Shown: positions 30,986 to 39,745 of the stretch, one piece after another
Numbering within the stretch: position 1 is the stretch's first letter
Layout: every line of letters begins with the position of its first letter
From: Betaproteobacteria bacterium
GTDB lineage: Bacteria > Pseudomonadota > Gammaproteobacteria > Burkholderiales > JAEUOS01
DNA: 64,000 bases
NCBI GenBank assembly: GCA_028292405.1
Contig: JAQGMJ010000049.1
Span: forward strand, 72,344-136,343
Direction: 5' to 3'
Program-made: the position numbers and the translations under genes
The notes under the pieces: generated by a model
The model's database searches: none
What the model was told of the DNA's origin: nothing
The model's input: the letters and a program-made list of their open reading frames with translations, nothing else

Positions 30986-33900
30986 ATGGCATCGATCCTG
31001 AAACTGCGCGGTTCGCCCGCGCTCTCCGCGTTTCGTCTCGATAAACTGAAAAACAGCCAGTCCGCTGTTTCCTACGCTCGGGTACAGACCGAATACTGGC
31101 ATTTCATCGAAGTCGAACGGCCCCTGGACGCGCGGGAGCAGGAAGTGCTGGCCAAGCTCCTGACCTATGGCCCGGCGCAGGAAAAAGAGGCGCGCGGCGA
31201 CCTTTTTCTGGTGACGCCGCGCTTTGGCACGGTTTCGCCCTGGGCCTCCAAAGCCACGGACATCGCCCATTCCTGCGGGCTGGACGCGGTCCGGCGCATC
31301 GAGCGCGGCCTTGCCTACTGGTTCGGCAAGGGCCTGATCGGCAAGTTCTCGGAACAAGACCGCGACAGCATTGCCGCGGCGATCCACGACCGCATGACCG
31401 AGGTGGTACTGCCCGGCATCGAGGCGGCCGATGGTCTGTTTGCCCACGTCGCGCCGCGCCAACTCGCCAGCGTCGACCTCTTGGGTCGCGGGCGCGCCGC
31501 ACTGGTGGCGGCCAACACCGAAATGGGCCTGGCGCTGTCTTCTGACGAGATCGACTACCTGGCCGACAATTTCACCCGCATGGGCCGCAATCCGACCGAC
31601 GTCGAATTGATGATGTTCGCCCAGGCCAATTCCGAGCACTGCCGGCACAAGATTTTCAATGCCGACTGGGTGATCGACGGGCAGAAGCAGAGTCATTCGC
31701 TGTTCGGCATGGTGCGCGAGACGCACAAGATGCATCCGCAGGGCACCGTGGTGGCCTACTCGGACAACGCCGCCGTGATGGAAGGCGGCCCGGCGCAGCG
31801 TTTTTATCCGGCACCCGACGGCAGCTATGGCTATGTGCCGCAGGTGTCGCATACCTTGATGAAGGTGGAAACCCACAATCACCCGACGGCGATCGCCCCT
31901 TTCCCCGGCGCCTCCACCGGCTCGGGCGGTGAAATCCGCGACGAAGGCGCCACCGGGCGCGGCTCCAAGCCGAAGGCCGGCCTGTGCGGATTTTCGGTCT
32001 CCAACCTCGGCATTCCCGGCTTCACCCAGCCATGGGAAAAAAGCATCGGCAAGCCCGATCGCATCGTCTCGGCGCTGGACATCATGCTCGAAGGGCCGAT
32101 CGGCGCGGCCGCCTTCAACAACGAATTCGGGCGCCCTAACCTGGCCGGCTATTTCCGCACCTACGAAGACACTTTCGCCGGCGAAACTCGCGGCTATCAC
32201 AAGCCGATCATGATCGCCGGCGGCGTCGGCGCCATCGCCGAAGGCCAGACCCACAAGCTGCCGTTCGGCGCCGGCACCCTGCTGATCCAGCTAGGCGGCC
32301 CTGGCATGCTGATCGGCATGGGCGGCGGCGCTGCCTCGTCGATGGCCACCGGCGCCAATGCCGCCGACCTTGACTTCGACTCCGTGCAGCGCGGCAACGC
32401 CGAAATCCAGCGCCGCGCGCAGGAAGTGATCGACCGCTGCTGGTCGCTGGGCGCGAACAACCCGATCACCGCGATTCACGACGTCGGCGCCGGCGGCCTG
32501 TCGAATGCTTTTCCCGAACTGGTCGATGGCGCGGGCGAGACCACCGGCGCGCGCTTCGAGCTGCGCGACGTGCCCTCAGAAGAGCCGGGCATGGCGCCGA
32601 AGGAAATCTGGTGCAATGAATCGCAGGAGCGTTACGTCCTGGCGATCCCGGCAAACCGGCTCGACGACTTCCGCGCCATCTGCGAGCGCGAGCGCTGTCC
32701 GTTCGCGGTGGCCGGTACCGCTACCGACGATGCGACCCTGGTGGTCGCCGACAAGCTGTTCGACAACCGCGCGGTGGAAATGCCGCTGGAAGTGCTGCTC
32801 GGCAAGGAGACGAAAATGACCCGCGACGTGACTCACGTCGAGCGCCAGTTTCCGCTGTTCGACTTGACCGACATCGTGCTGCGCGAAGCCGCTTCGCGCG
32901 TGCTGGCGCTGCCCGCGGTGGCCGCCAAGACCTTCCTGATTTCCATCGGCGACCGCACCGTCGGCGGCCTGTGCTCGCGCGACCAGATGGTCGGCCCCTG
33001 GCAGGTGCCGGTGGCCGATTGCGCCGTCACCCTGCGCGACTTCCAGGGCTACGCGGGTGAAGCCTACGCGATGGGCGAGCGCACCCCGCTGGCGATCCTC
33101 AACGCGCCGGCTTCCGGCCGCATGGCGGTGGCCGAAGCCGTCACCAACCTGGCCGCCGCCGATATCGGCGCCATCGACAACATCAAGCTTTCGGCCAACT
33201 GGATGGCCGCCGCAGGCCACGCCAAGACCGGTGAAGACGCAGCGCTGTTCGACACCGTCAAGGCAATCACGCTGGACCTGTGCTGCAAGCTGGGCATCAG
33301 CATCCCCGTAGGCAAGGACTCGATGTCCATGCGCACCGCCTGGAGCGACGCCGAGGGCGCGAAGGAAATGACCGCGCCGGTGTCGCTGATCGTCACCGCC
33401 TTCGCGCCGGTGGTCGATGCGCGGCGCTCGCTGACGCCGCAACTGCGTACAGACGCCGGTCCCACTTCGCTGATTTTGATCGACCTCGGCCGCGGCAAGA
33501 ATCGCCTGGGCTTTTCCTGCCTGGCACAGGCCTATAACCAGTTCGGCAACGAAGTGCCGGACCTGGACGACCCGCTGCTGTTGCAGAATTTTGTTGCCGC
33601 CATCCAGGCGCTGAACCGCGAGGGCCTACTGCTGGCCTATCACGACCGCTCCGACGGCGGCCTGTTCGCCACCGCCTGCGAAATGGCGTTCGCGGGGCAC
33701 ACCGGCGTCACCATCAACCTCGACACCCTATGCTGGGACGCCGTCGCCACCGACCACGACGGCTTCGAGATCAAGCCGGAAAAAATGGTGCGCGGGCGCT
33801 TCAACGACCGCGTACTGGCCGCGATGTTCAGCGAAGAGCTGGGTGCGGTGATTCAGGTGTCGGCAGAGCAGCGCAATGCGATCCTCGCCCGCCTGCAGGA

Positions 33901-34942
33901 GTTCGGCCTGGGCGACTGCACCCATGTAATCGGCCAACTGAATACCCGCGATGAAATCCGTTTCGTGCGCAATGCCAAGCCGGTGTTCGCCGAACCGCGT
34001 ACCGGCTTGCAGCGCGCCTGGACCGAGACCAGCCATCGCATGCAGGTGCTGCGCGACAATCCGCAATCAGCGCAACAGGAGTTCGACTGCCTGCTCGATG
34101 CTGCCGATCCCGGTATTGCGGCGAGCCTGACTTTTGATCCTGCCGAAAATATCGCCGCGCCGATGATCGCCATAGGCAGCCGCCCGAAAGTGGCGGTTCT
34201 GCGCGAGCAGGGCGTCAACGGCCAAGTGGAAATGGCCGCCGCCTTCGACCGCGCCGGCTTCACCGCCTACGACGTGCACATGAGCGACATACTCGAAGGC
34301 CGCGTCAGCCTGAAGGACTTCGCCGGTTTCACCGCCTGCGGTGGCTTTTCCTACGGCGACGTGCTGGGCGCCGGCGCCGGCTGGGCCAAGTCGATTCTGT
34401 TCAATCCGCGCGCGCGTGCCGAGTTCGAGGCGTTTTTCGCCCGTAGCGACGTATTCGCCCTGGGTGTCTGCAACGGCTGCCAGATGATGGGCAACCTGAC
34501 CCAACTGATCCCCGGCGCGGCGCACTGGCCGCAGTTCACCAAGAACAAGAGCGAGCAGTTCGAGGCGCGCCTGGTGACGGTGGAAGTGCTGGAGTCGCCT
34601 TCGATTTTCCTGCAGGGCATGGCGGGAAGCCGCATCCCGGTGCCGACCGCGCACGGCGAAGGCTATGCCGATTTTTCGCAGCAGGGCGATGCCGCCAAGG
34701 CACTCGGGGTGATCCGCTACGTCGACAACCACGGCAAGCCCACCGAGACCTATCCGCTCAACCCAAACGGGTCGGCCGGCGGCATCAACGGCTACACCAC
34801 CGCCGACGGCCGCTTCACTGTGGTAATGCCGCACCCGGAGCGCGTGTTCCGCAAGGTGCAGTATTCCTGGGCGCCCGCCGGCTTGGGTGAAGACGGACCG
34901 TGGCTGCGCATGTTCCGCAACGCGCGCAAGCAACTAGGGTAG
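30986..34942 (+). CDS. purL: phosphoribosylformylglycinamidine synthase (large, fused PurL)
   Basis: 1318 residues, the long fused form found in Proteobacteria and eukaryotes. Converts FGAR and glutamine to FGAM in purine synthesis. The N-terminal PurS-like domain is followed by the ATP-binding synthase halves ([15 protein letters not shown], then [16 protein letters not shown]). The C-terminal glutaminase domain (from about residue 1055) has the nucleophile Cys in [12 protein letters not shown] and a His in HGEGYADF. It converges on oxyR with only 14 bases between stops. Confidence 0.98.
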   Translation: MASILKLRGSPALSAFRLDKLKNSQSAVSYARVQTEYWHFIEVERPLDAREQEVLAKLLTYGPAQEKEARGDLFLVTPRFGTVSPWASKATDIAHSCGLDAVRRIERGLAYWFGKGLIGKFSEQDRDSIAAAIHDRMTEVVLPGIEAADGLFAHVAPRQLASVDLLGRGRAALVAANTEMGLALSSDEIDYLADNFTRMGRNPTDVELMMFAQANSEHCRHKIFNADWVIDGQKQSHSLFGMVRETHKMHPQGTVVAYSDNAAVMEGGPAQRFYPAPDGSYGYVPQVSHTLMKVETHNHPTAIAPFPGASTGSGGEIRDEGATGRGSKPKAGLCGFSVSNLGIPGFTQPWEKSIGKPDRIVSALDIMLEGPIGAAAFNNEFGRPNLAGYFRTYEDTFAGETRGYHKPIMIAGGVGAIAEGQTHKLPFGAGTLLIQLGGPGMLIGMGGGAASSMATGANAADLDFDSVQRGNAEIQRRAQEVIDRCWSLGANNPITAIHDVGAGGLSNAFPELVDGAGETTGARFELRDVPSEEPGMAPKEIWCNESQERYVLAIPANRLDDFRAICERERCPFAVAGTATDDATLVVADKLFDNRAVEMPLEVLLGKETKMTRDVTHVERQFPLFDLTDIVLREAASRVLALPAVAAKTFLISIGDRTVGGLCSRDQMVGPWQVPVADCAVTLRDFQGYAGEAYAMGERTPLAILNAPASGRMAVAEAVTNLAAADIGAIDNIKLSANWMAAAGHAKTGEDAALFDTVKAITLDLCCKLGISIPVGKDSMSMRTAWSDAEGAKEMTAPVSLIVTAFAPVVDARRSLTPQLRTDAGPTSLILIDLGRGKNRLGFSCLAQAYNQFGNEVPDLDDPLLLQNFVAAIQALNREGLLLAYHDRSDGGLFATACEMAFAGHTGVTINLDTLCWDAVATDHDGFEIKPEKMVRGRFNDRVLAAMFSEELGAVIQVSAEQRNAILARLQEFGLGDCTHVIGQLNTRDEIRFVRNAKPVFAEPRTGLQRAWTETSHRMQVLRDNPQSAQQEFDCLLDAADPGIAASLTFDPAENIAAPMIAIGSRPKVAVLREQGVNGQVEMAAAFDRAGFTAYDVHMSDILEGRVSLKDFAGFTACGGFSYGDVLGAGAGWAKSILFNPRARAEFEAFFARSDVFALGVCNGCQMMGNLTQLIPGAAHWPQFTKNKSEQFEARLVTVEVLESPSIFLQGMAGSRIPVPTAHGEGYADFSQQGDAAKALGVIRYVDNHGKPTETYPLNPNGSAGGINGYTTADGRFTVVMPHPERVFRKVQYSWAPAGLGEDGPWLRMFRNARKQLG

Positions 34943-34956
34943 TAGCTGCAAGGGCG

Positions 34957-35907
34957 TTAGTGCAGCGTCTCCGGCTTGGCGTCGAGCATTTTCACGCCGT
35001 GCAGGCCGGAGTGCAGCACCGCATGGCGCAGGGTGTCGATCGCCGCGGTGCGGGTGAAGCTCTTGCGCCAGGCCAGCGCCACGCGGCGGTCGGGCACCGG
35101 CGCGGTGAACGGGCGATAGACGATCAGGTCGTTCTTTTTCGGCTTGTCCGGCACGGCGGAGGCCGGCAGCACGGTCAGGCCCACGCCCGAGGCCACCATG
35201 TGGCGGATGGTTTCCAGCGAGGAGCCTTCGAAGGTTCTCTGGATGCCTTCGGCGCCGCTGGAAGAAAAACGCATCAGTTCCGGGCAAACCTGCAACACCT
35301 GGTCGCGCAGGCAATGGCCGTTACCCAGCAGCAGCATGGTCTCTTTTTTCAGGTCGGCGGCGGGAATCGACTTGCGTTCGCCCCAGGCGTGACCGGCCGG
35401 CACGGCCACCAGGAACGGCTCGTCATAGAGCGGCTGCATCAGCAGGCCGGGCTCGGAGAAGGGCAGGGCGAGGATGGCCACATCGATATCCCCGCTTTTG
35501 AGCATCTCCAGCAGTCGATGGGTAAAGTTTTCCTCGATGATTAGCGGCATCTCGGGCGCCGCCTTGATGATCTTCGGCACCAGCGCCGGCAGCAGGTAAG
35601 GGGCGATGGAGTAGATCACGCCGACCCGCAAGGGGCCGGCAAGAGGATCCTTGCCGTGCTTGGCGAGCTCCTTGATGGTGCCGGCCTGTTCCAGCACGCG
35701 CTGCGCCTGCGCCACGATTTCCGTGCCCACCTGGGTGATCCCGACTTCCGAGGGGCCGCGTTCGAACAGCGCGACGCCCAATTCGTCCTCCAGCTTTTTC
35801 ACCGCCACCGAAAGGGTGGGCTGGCTGACAAAGCAGGCGTCGGCGGCGCGGCCGAAATGGCGCTCGCGGGCGACGGCGACGATGTAACGCAGTTCGGTCA
35901 GGGTCAT
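34957..35907 (-). CDS. oxyR: hydrogen peroxide-sensing LysR regulator OxyR
   Basis: 316 residues. An N-terminal winged HTH (about 1-60, with SQPTLSVAVKKLEDELG) is followed by a LysR substrate domain. The redox pair is preserved at exactly the E. coli positions: Cys199 and Cys208 in GNGHCLRDQVLQVC, which form a disulfide on peroxide exposure. Monocistronic. Its usual targets (catalase, AhpC) are not in this window; msrB and bolA are close by on the same strand. Confidence 0.95.
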   Translation of the reverse strand: MTLTELRYIVAVARERHFGRAADACFVSQPTLSVAVKKLEDELGVALFERGPSEVGITQVGTEIVAQAQRVLEQAGTIKELAKHGKDPLAGPLRVGVIYSIAPYLLPALVPKIIKAAPEMPLIIEENFTHRLLEMLKSGDIDVAILALPFSEPGLLMQPLYDEPFLVAVPAGHAWGERKSIPAADLKKETMLLLGNGHCLRDQVLQVCPELMRFSSSGAEGIQRTFEGSSLETIRHMVASGVGLTVLPASAVPDKPKKNDLIVYRPFTAPVPDRRVALAWRKSFTRTAAIDTLRHAVLHSGLHGVKMLDAKPETLH

Positions 35908-35963
35908 TCCTTAATTATACTATCGTAAAGTTTTTATTGATAGTTTATATGAATGATAAGGGC

Positions 35964-35988
35964 AAAAGAAAAGCCGCCTTGCGGCGGC
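35964..35988 (-). terminator. terminator of the ppiC-bolA-yciB unit
   Basis: On the minus strand GCCGCC, loop GCAA, GGCGGC is followed by TTTTCTTTT. It lies about 25 bases beyond the ppiC stop and in front of oxyR. Confidence 0.85.
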
Positions 35989-36010
35989 CTTGCGCGTGAA
36001 GGCGGCGGGC

Positions 36011-36793
36011 TTATTCTATCTTCGCCTTGCTGCGCAGTTCCGCCAGCAGCTTGTCGATGCGGTCGCGCTGCGCCACTTCCTGCAACTGCGGGCGCACCTG
36101 GTCGAACGGCGGGAAGGACGCGCTGCGGACGTCGTCGACGCGGATGATGTGCCAGCCGAACTGGCTTTGCACCGGCGCTTCGGTGGTCTTGCCCTTTTCC
36201 AGTGTCACCAGCACTTTGGAGAATTCCGGCACGTAGGTCTCGGCCGGCGCCCAGTCGAGCGAGCCGCCCTTGTCCTTGCTGCCGGGGTCGATCGACTGCT
36301 TGGCCAGTTCCTCGAACTTGGCGCCGGCCTTGAGCTTGGCGAGAATCGCTTTTGCCTCGGGTTCGGTTTTCACCAGGATGTGGCGCACCAGGTATTCCTT
36401 GCGCGGGTTCTTGTCGAATTCGGCCTTGCGCGTGTCGTATGCCGCCTTGATGTCGGCGTCGGTCACCGGGTTTTTCTTCACGTAATCCTGCAGCACGGCG
36501 CGCACCAGCACCGTCTGACGCTGGAATTCGAGCTGGGTAGCGACTTCCGGCTGCTTGGTCAGGCCGAGGCGGTTGGCCTCCTGGCTCAGGATTTCATAGG
36601 TGATCAATTGGTCCTTGATGCGGGCGCGCAGTTCCGGCGAATCCGGTGCCTGGTTTTGCGCGGTCATCTGGGCAGCCATCGCATCGGCACGCGAAGTCGG
36701 GATGGCGACGCCGTTGACCTTGGCCAGGTTCTGGGCGAACAGGGGGCCGGAGGCAAGCAGGCCGGCCAACAGCAGGGGAGCATATTTTTTCAT
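36011..36793 (-). CDS. exported parvulin-type peptidyl-prolyl isomerase
   Basis: 260 residues. A clean signal peptide (MKKYAPLLLAGLLASGPLFAQ) marks a periplasmic folding factor. A SurA/PrsA-like helical region (about 25-130) precedes a PpiC rotamase domain, with RHILVKTEPEA at its start and FGWHIIRVDD at its end. AGGAAA precedes the ATG. It follows bolA by 20 bases, a common betaproteobacterial arrangement. Confidence 0.93.
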   Translation of the reverse strand: MKKYAPLLLAGLLASGPLFAQNLAKVNGVAIPTSRADAMAAQMTAQNQAPDSPELRARIKDQLITYEILSQEANRLGLTKQPEVATQLEFQRQTVLVRAVLQDYVKKNPVTDADIKAAYDTRKAEFDKNPRKEYLVRHILVKTEPEAKAILAKLKAGAKFEELAKQSIDPGSKDKGGSLDWAPAETYVPEFSKVLVTLEKGKTTEAPVQSQFGWHIIRVDDVRSASFPPFDQVRPQLQEVAQRDRIDKLLAELRSKAKIE

Positions 36794-36813
36794 TATGTTT
36801 CCTAGGGTAGTTA

Positions 36814-37083
36814 TCAGGATTCTCCCGGCGCGCGGGTGACCAGCGCCAGGGCATGAATGTCGTGTTGCATCAGCGGCTGCAGGGCGGCGTACACCATGCG
36901 ATGCCGGGCGATTCTCGGCTGGCCGGCGAATTGCGGCGAGACCACGGTCAAGCGGAAATGCCCGCCGCCCTGGGCGCCCGGATGGCCGACGTGCAGGCCG
37001 CTTTCATCCAGAAGCTCGATCGCCTCGGGCGCCAGCCCGGCCAGGCGGCTGCGGATTTCGATTTCGATGGCGGCGGCGTCCAA
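36814..37083 (-). CDS. BolA family protein
   Basis: 89 residues, normal for the family. BolA proteins bind monothiol glutaredoxins and [2Fe-2S] clusters and influence morphology and stress responses. The conserved RIARHRMVYAAL helix with its invariant-type His and the beta-strand HFRLTVVSPQF are visible. It begins three bases after yciB ends. Confidence 0.92.
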   Translation of the reverse strand: MDAAAIEIEIRSRLAGLAPEAIELLDESGLHVGHPGAQGGGHFRLTVVSPQFAGQPRIARHRMVYAALQPLMQHDIHALALVTRAPGES

Positions 37084-37086
37084 GAT

Positions 37087-37644
37087 CTACTCCCCTGCCT
37101 TGGCCACCGGGGCCTCTTCATGCTGCATGTGGCGGTAGACGTAAAAGCCCTGGATCACCATGAATACCAGCAGCGCCCCGTACATGCCGAAGAAACGAAA
37201 GCTGCCCCATACCTCGCGTGAAAACTCCAGCGCGACGTACAGGTTGGCCGCGCCGATGAGAAAGAAATAAGCCACCCACATCAGGTTCAGGCGCCCCCAT
37301 GCGCCGTCAGGCATGATGATCTGTTTTTCCAGCATCAGCTTGGGCAGATTCTTCTTGAACAGCCAGGGCGCGCATAAAAACACCAGGGCAAAACCCCAGT
37401 TGAGCACGGTGGGCTTGAGTTTGATGAAAATGTCGTTGTGCAAGGTCAGGGTGACCGCGCCGAAGGCGATGATCGCCAGGGAAGTGACCAGGTGCATCCG
37501 CTTGAAGCGGCCATAGTAAATGCGCCCGACCAGCAGTTGCACCGCCGCCAGCACCATCGCCAGCATGGTGGCCAGATAGATGTCGACGCCGAAAGCGACC
37601 AGCAGGAACGGCAGGGCCGGAATCAGGTCGATCAAAAAATCCAT
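37087..37644 (-). CDS. yciB: septation protein A / inner membrane protein YciB
   Basis: 185 residues with five to six hydrophobic helices. The N-terminus MDFLIDLIPALPFLLVAF and the loop RLNLMWVAYFF are typical of YciB/IspZ, which contributes to envelope integrity and cell division, with cell-length effects when absent in some species. First gene of the yciB-bolA-ppiC unit. Confidence 0.95.
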   Translation of the reverse strand: MDFLIDLIPALPFLLVAFGVDIYLATMLAMVLAAVQLLVGRIYYGRFKRMHLVTSLAIIAFGAVTLTLHNDIFIKLKPTVLNWGFALVFLCAPWLFKKNLPKLMLEKQIIMPDGAWGRLNLMWVAYFFLIGAANLYVALEFSREVWGSFRFFGMYGALLVFMVIQGFYVYRHMQHEEAPVAKAGE

Positions 37645-37722
37645 AGCTTGCTATTCTACCTGTTCGGATGTGACAGTTCTGCCGTCGGCCAACCGGTTTG
37701 CACCGCCAATCGGACCGGGCTC

Positions 37723-38118
37723 TCAGCGCTTGCGAAAGCGCATCGACGCGGAGTTGATGCAATAGCGCAGGCCGGTGGGCGCCGGGCCGTCCTCGAACAC
37801 ATGGCCCTGATGCGCGCCGCACTGCGCGCAATGCACCTCGGTGCGCCGCATGCCGAACTTGGAATCCGTCTCGCTGGCGACGTTTTCCGCCACGGCAGGC
37901 TGCCAGAAGCTCGGCCAGCCGGTGCCGGACTCGAATTTCTGCTTGGCGTCCCACAAGGGGGCGCCGCAGCAGACGCATTCGTAGACGCCGTCTTCGTGAT
38001 GATCGTAATACTCGCCGGTGAATGCGCGCTCGGTGCCGTGCTTGCGCGTCACTTCGTACTGGATCGGGCTCAGCTCGGCCTTGTACTCGGCGTCGGTCTT
38101 GGTCTTGGGTTCGGACAT
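37723..38118 (-). CDS. msrB: peptide-methionine (R)-S-oxide reductase
   Basis: 131 residues from the ATG at 38118. Reduces methionine-R-sulfoxide in damaged proteins. The structural zinc is bound by the two CxxC motifs in ECVCCGAPL and [10 protein letters not shown]. The catalytic Cys is in [12 protein letters not shown] near the C-terminus, and [10 protein letters not shown] forms the substrate site. Adjacent to selO, as in many Proteobacteria. Confidence 0.97.
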   Translation of the reverse strand: MSEPKTKTDAEYKAELSPIQYEVTRKHGTERAFTGEYYDHHEDGVYECVCCGAPLWDAKQKFESGTGWPSFWQPAVAENVASETDSKFGMRRTEVHCAQCGAHQGHVFEDGPAPTGLRYCINSASMRFRKR

Positions 38119-38205
38119 GATGGATTTCCTGTTGAGGCGGGGCGAAAGGAAAATGAGCGAATGCGGGAAGACGGAACCGGGCGGCAAACGGCGGCGGGCC
38201 CGCGT

Positions 38206-39705
38206 TCAGCTGCTGCAGCTGACTTCCAGGCCGCTGGCCCAATCGGGCGGCAGTGCCGCGTAATGCGCGTTTTCCGGCTGCTCGTCGTAGGGGCGCGACA
38301 GCAGTTTGCGCAGGTTTTCGATTTCACTGTAGTCGCGCTCGTCGCGCGCCTTGCGGATCGCCACCTCCGCCAGGTAATTGCGCAACACGTATTTGGGATT
38401 GTTCGCGTTCATCAGCACGCTGCGCTGCGCGTCCACGCTGTTTTCCAGCGTCAGACGCCGACGATAGCTGACGGCCCAGGCGTCGAAGCGCTCGCGGTTG
38501 ATCACCAGGTCGCGCAACGGCGCGTCGCCGGCAGCGTCGGCCGCGTGCAGGCCGGAAAGCGTGCGGAAGAAGAGGGTGTAGTCGGCATGCGACTCCGCCA
38601 TCAGGCCGAACAGTTCGTTGACCAGCAGGTGGTCGTCGTCGTGTGGGCTGGCAAGGCCGAGCTTGGCGCGCAGCATGCCGTTCATCACCTCGTCGAACTG
38701 CGCATCATAGGTCTTGAGTTCGGCCTCGATGATTTCGGGCTCCATCAACGGCACCAGCGCCTGGCCTAGCGCATAGAGGTTCCACAGGCCGACCTGCGGC
38801 TGCATGTTGTAGGCGTAACGGCCGCCTTCGTCGGTGTGGTTGCAGATGTGGCCGGGCTCGAAGGCTTCCATGAAACCGAAGGGGCCGTAGTCCAGCGTCA
38901 GGCCGAGGATCGACATGTTGTCGGTATTCATCACCCCGTGCATGAAGCCCACCGCCTGCCACTGCGCGATCATCCGCGCGGTGCGCCGCACCACCTCGCG
39001 CAAAAAGAGCGGGTAACGGTCTTCCGCGCCCTCGAATTCCGGATAGAACTCGCGGATCACATAGTCGGCCAGCTGGCGCACCGCTTCCGCATCGCGCCGG
39101 TGATACCAGAATTCGAAGGAGCCGAAGCGCACGAGAGAGGGCGCCAGGCGCGTCACCACGGCGGCAGTCTCGACCGTCTCGCGGATCACCGGCTGGTCCG
39201 AACCGGTGATTGCCAGCGCGCGCGTGGTGGCGATGCCCAGACCATGCATCGCTTCGGAGCAAAGATATTCGCGGATCGATGAGCGCAGCACCGCGCGGCC
39301 ATCACCCGAACGGGAGTAGGGCGTGCGTCCCGCGCCCTTGAGCTGGATTTCGCAAGCGCCCGCGCTGCCCACCACTTCGCCCAGCGAGATCGCGCGGCCA
39401 TCGCCCAGTTGCGGCACGTAGACGCCGAACTGGTGTCCGCTGTACACCGCCGCCAAAGGCGAACTGCCGGCAAAGGCCTGGTTGCCGGTGAAAAACGAGG
39501 CGAAGTCGGCCCGGCTTTCCTCGCCCGGCGCCAGGCCGATCAGGGGGGCCGCATCGGGGTTGAAGGCCACCAGATACGGTTCGGGCAACGGGGTGGGCGC
39601 AAGGCGCGTGTAAAATTTTTCCGGCAGCTTGCCAAAACGCGGCGCCCAATCGAGCGCATCGAGTGCACGCAGGGGGATAGCAGGTGGTTTGAAGGAAACG
39701 GTCAC
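38206..39705 (-). CDS. selO: protein adenylyltransferase SelO (YdiU)
   Basis: 499 residues. A pseudokinase-fold enzyme that transfers AMP from ATP to hydroxyl side chains of target proteins, linked to redox homeostasis. Readable motifs are YSGHQFGVYVPQLGDGRA, LKGAGRTPYSRSGDGRA and HGVMNTDNMSILGLT with the metal-binding Asn/Asp. The C-terminus ends in CSS: Cys497 stands exactly where vertebrate SelO has selenocysteine. Only 40 bases separate its start from the divergent CHAT gene. Confidence 0.96.
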   Translation of the reverse strand: MTVSFKPPAIPLRALDALDWAPRFGKLPEKFYTRLAPTPLPEPYLVAFNPDAAPLIGLAPGEESRADFASFFTGNQAFAGSSPLAAVYSGHQFGVYVPQLGDGRAISLGEVVGSAGACEIQLKGAGRTPYSRSGDGRAVLRSSIREYLCSEAMHGLGIATTRALAITGSDQPVIRETVETAAVVTRLAPSLVRFGSFEFWYHRRDAEAVRQLADYVIREFYPEFEGAEDRYPLFLREVVRRTARMIAQWQAVGFMHGVMNTDNMSILGLTLDYGPFGFMEAFEPGHICNHTDEGGRYAYNMQPQVGLWNLYALGQALVPLMEPEIIEAELKTYDAQFDEVMNGMLRAKLGLASPHDDDHLLVNELFGLMAESHADYTLFFRTLSGLHAADAAGDAPLRDLVINRERFDAWAVSYRRRLTLENSVDAQRSVLMNANNPKYVLRNYLAEVAIRKARDERDYSEIENLRKLLSRPYDEQPENAHYAALPPDWASGLEVSCSS

Positions 39706-39745
39706 GATGGGGTATTCTGCCCGGAATCAGGGGGATGGCGAGAAG

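Noticed and set aside
30371-32254. A 627-codon open frame on the minus strand spanning the 5' ends of metC and purL
   Set aside because: It runs across two certain genes and the purL promoter, has no ribosome site and shows shadow-like composition.
35920-35943. CTATC and GATAG inverted repeat upstream of oxyR, considered as an OxyR box
   Set aside because: OxyR half-sites need ATAG/CTAT with ten-base periodicity; the 14-base spacing and outward orientation do not fit.
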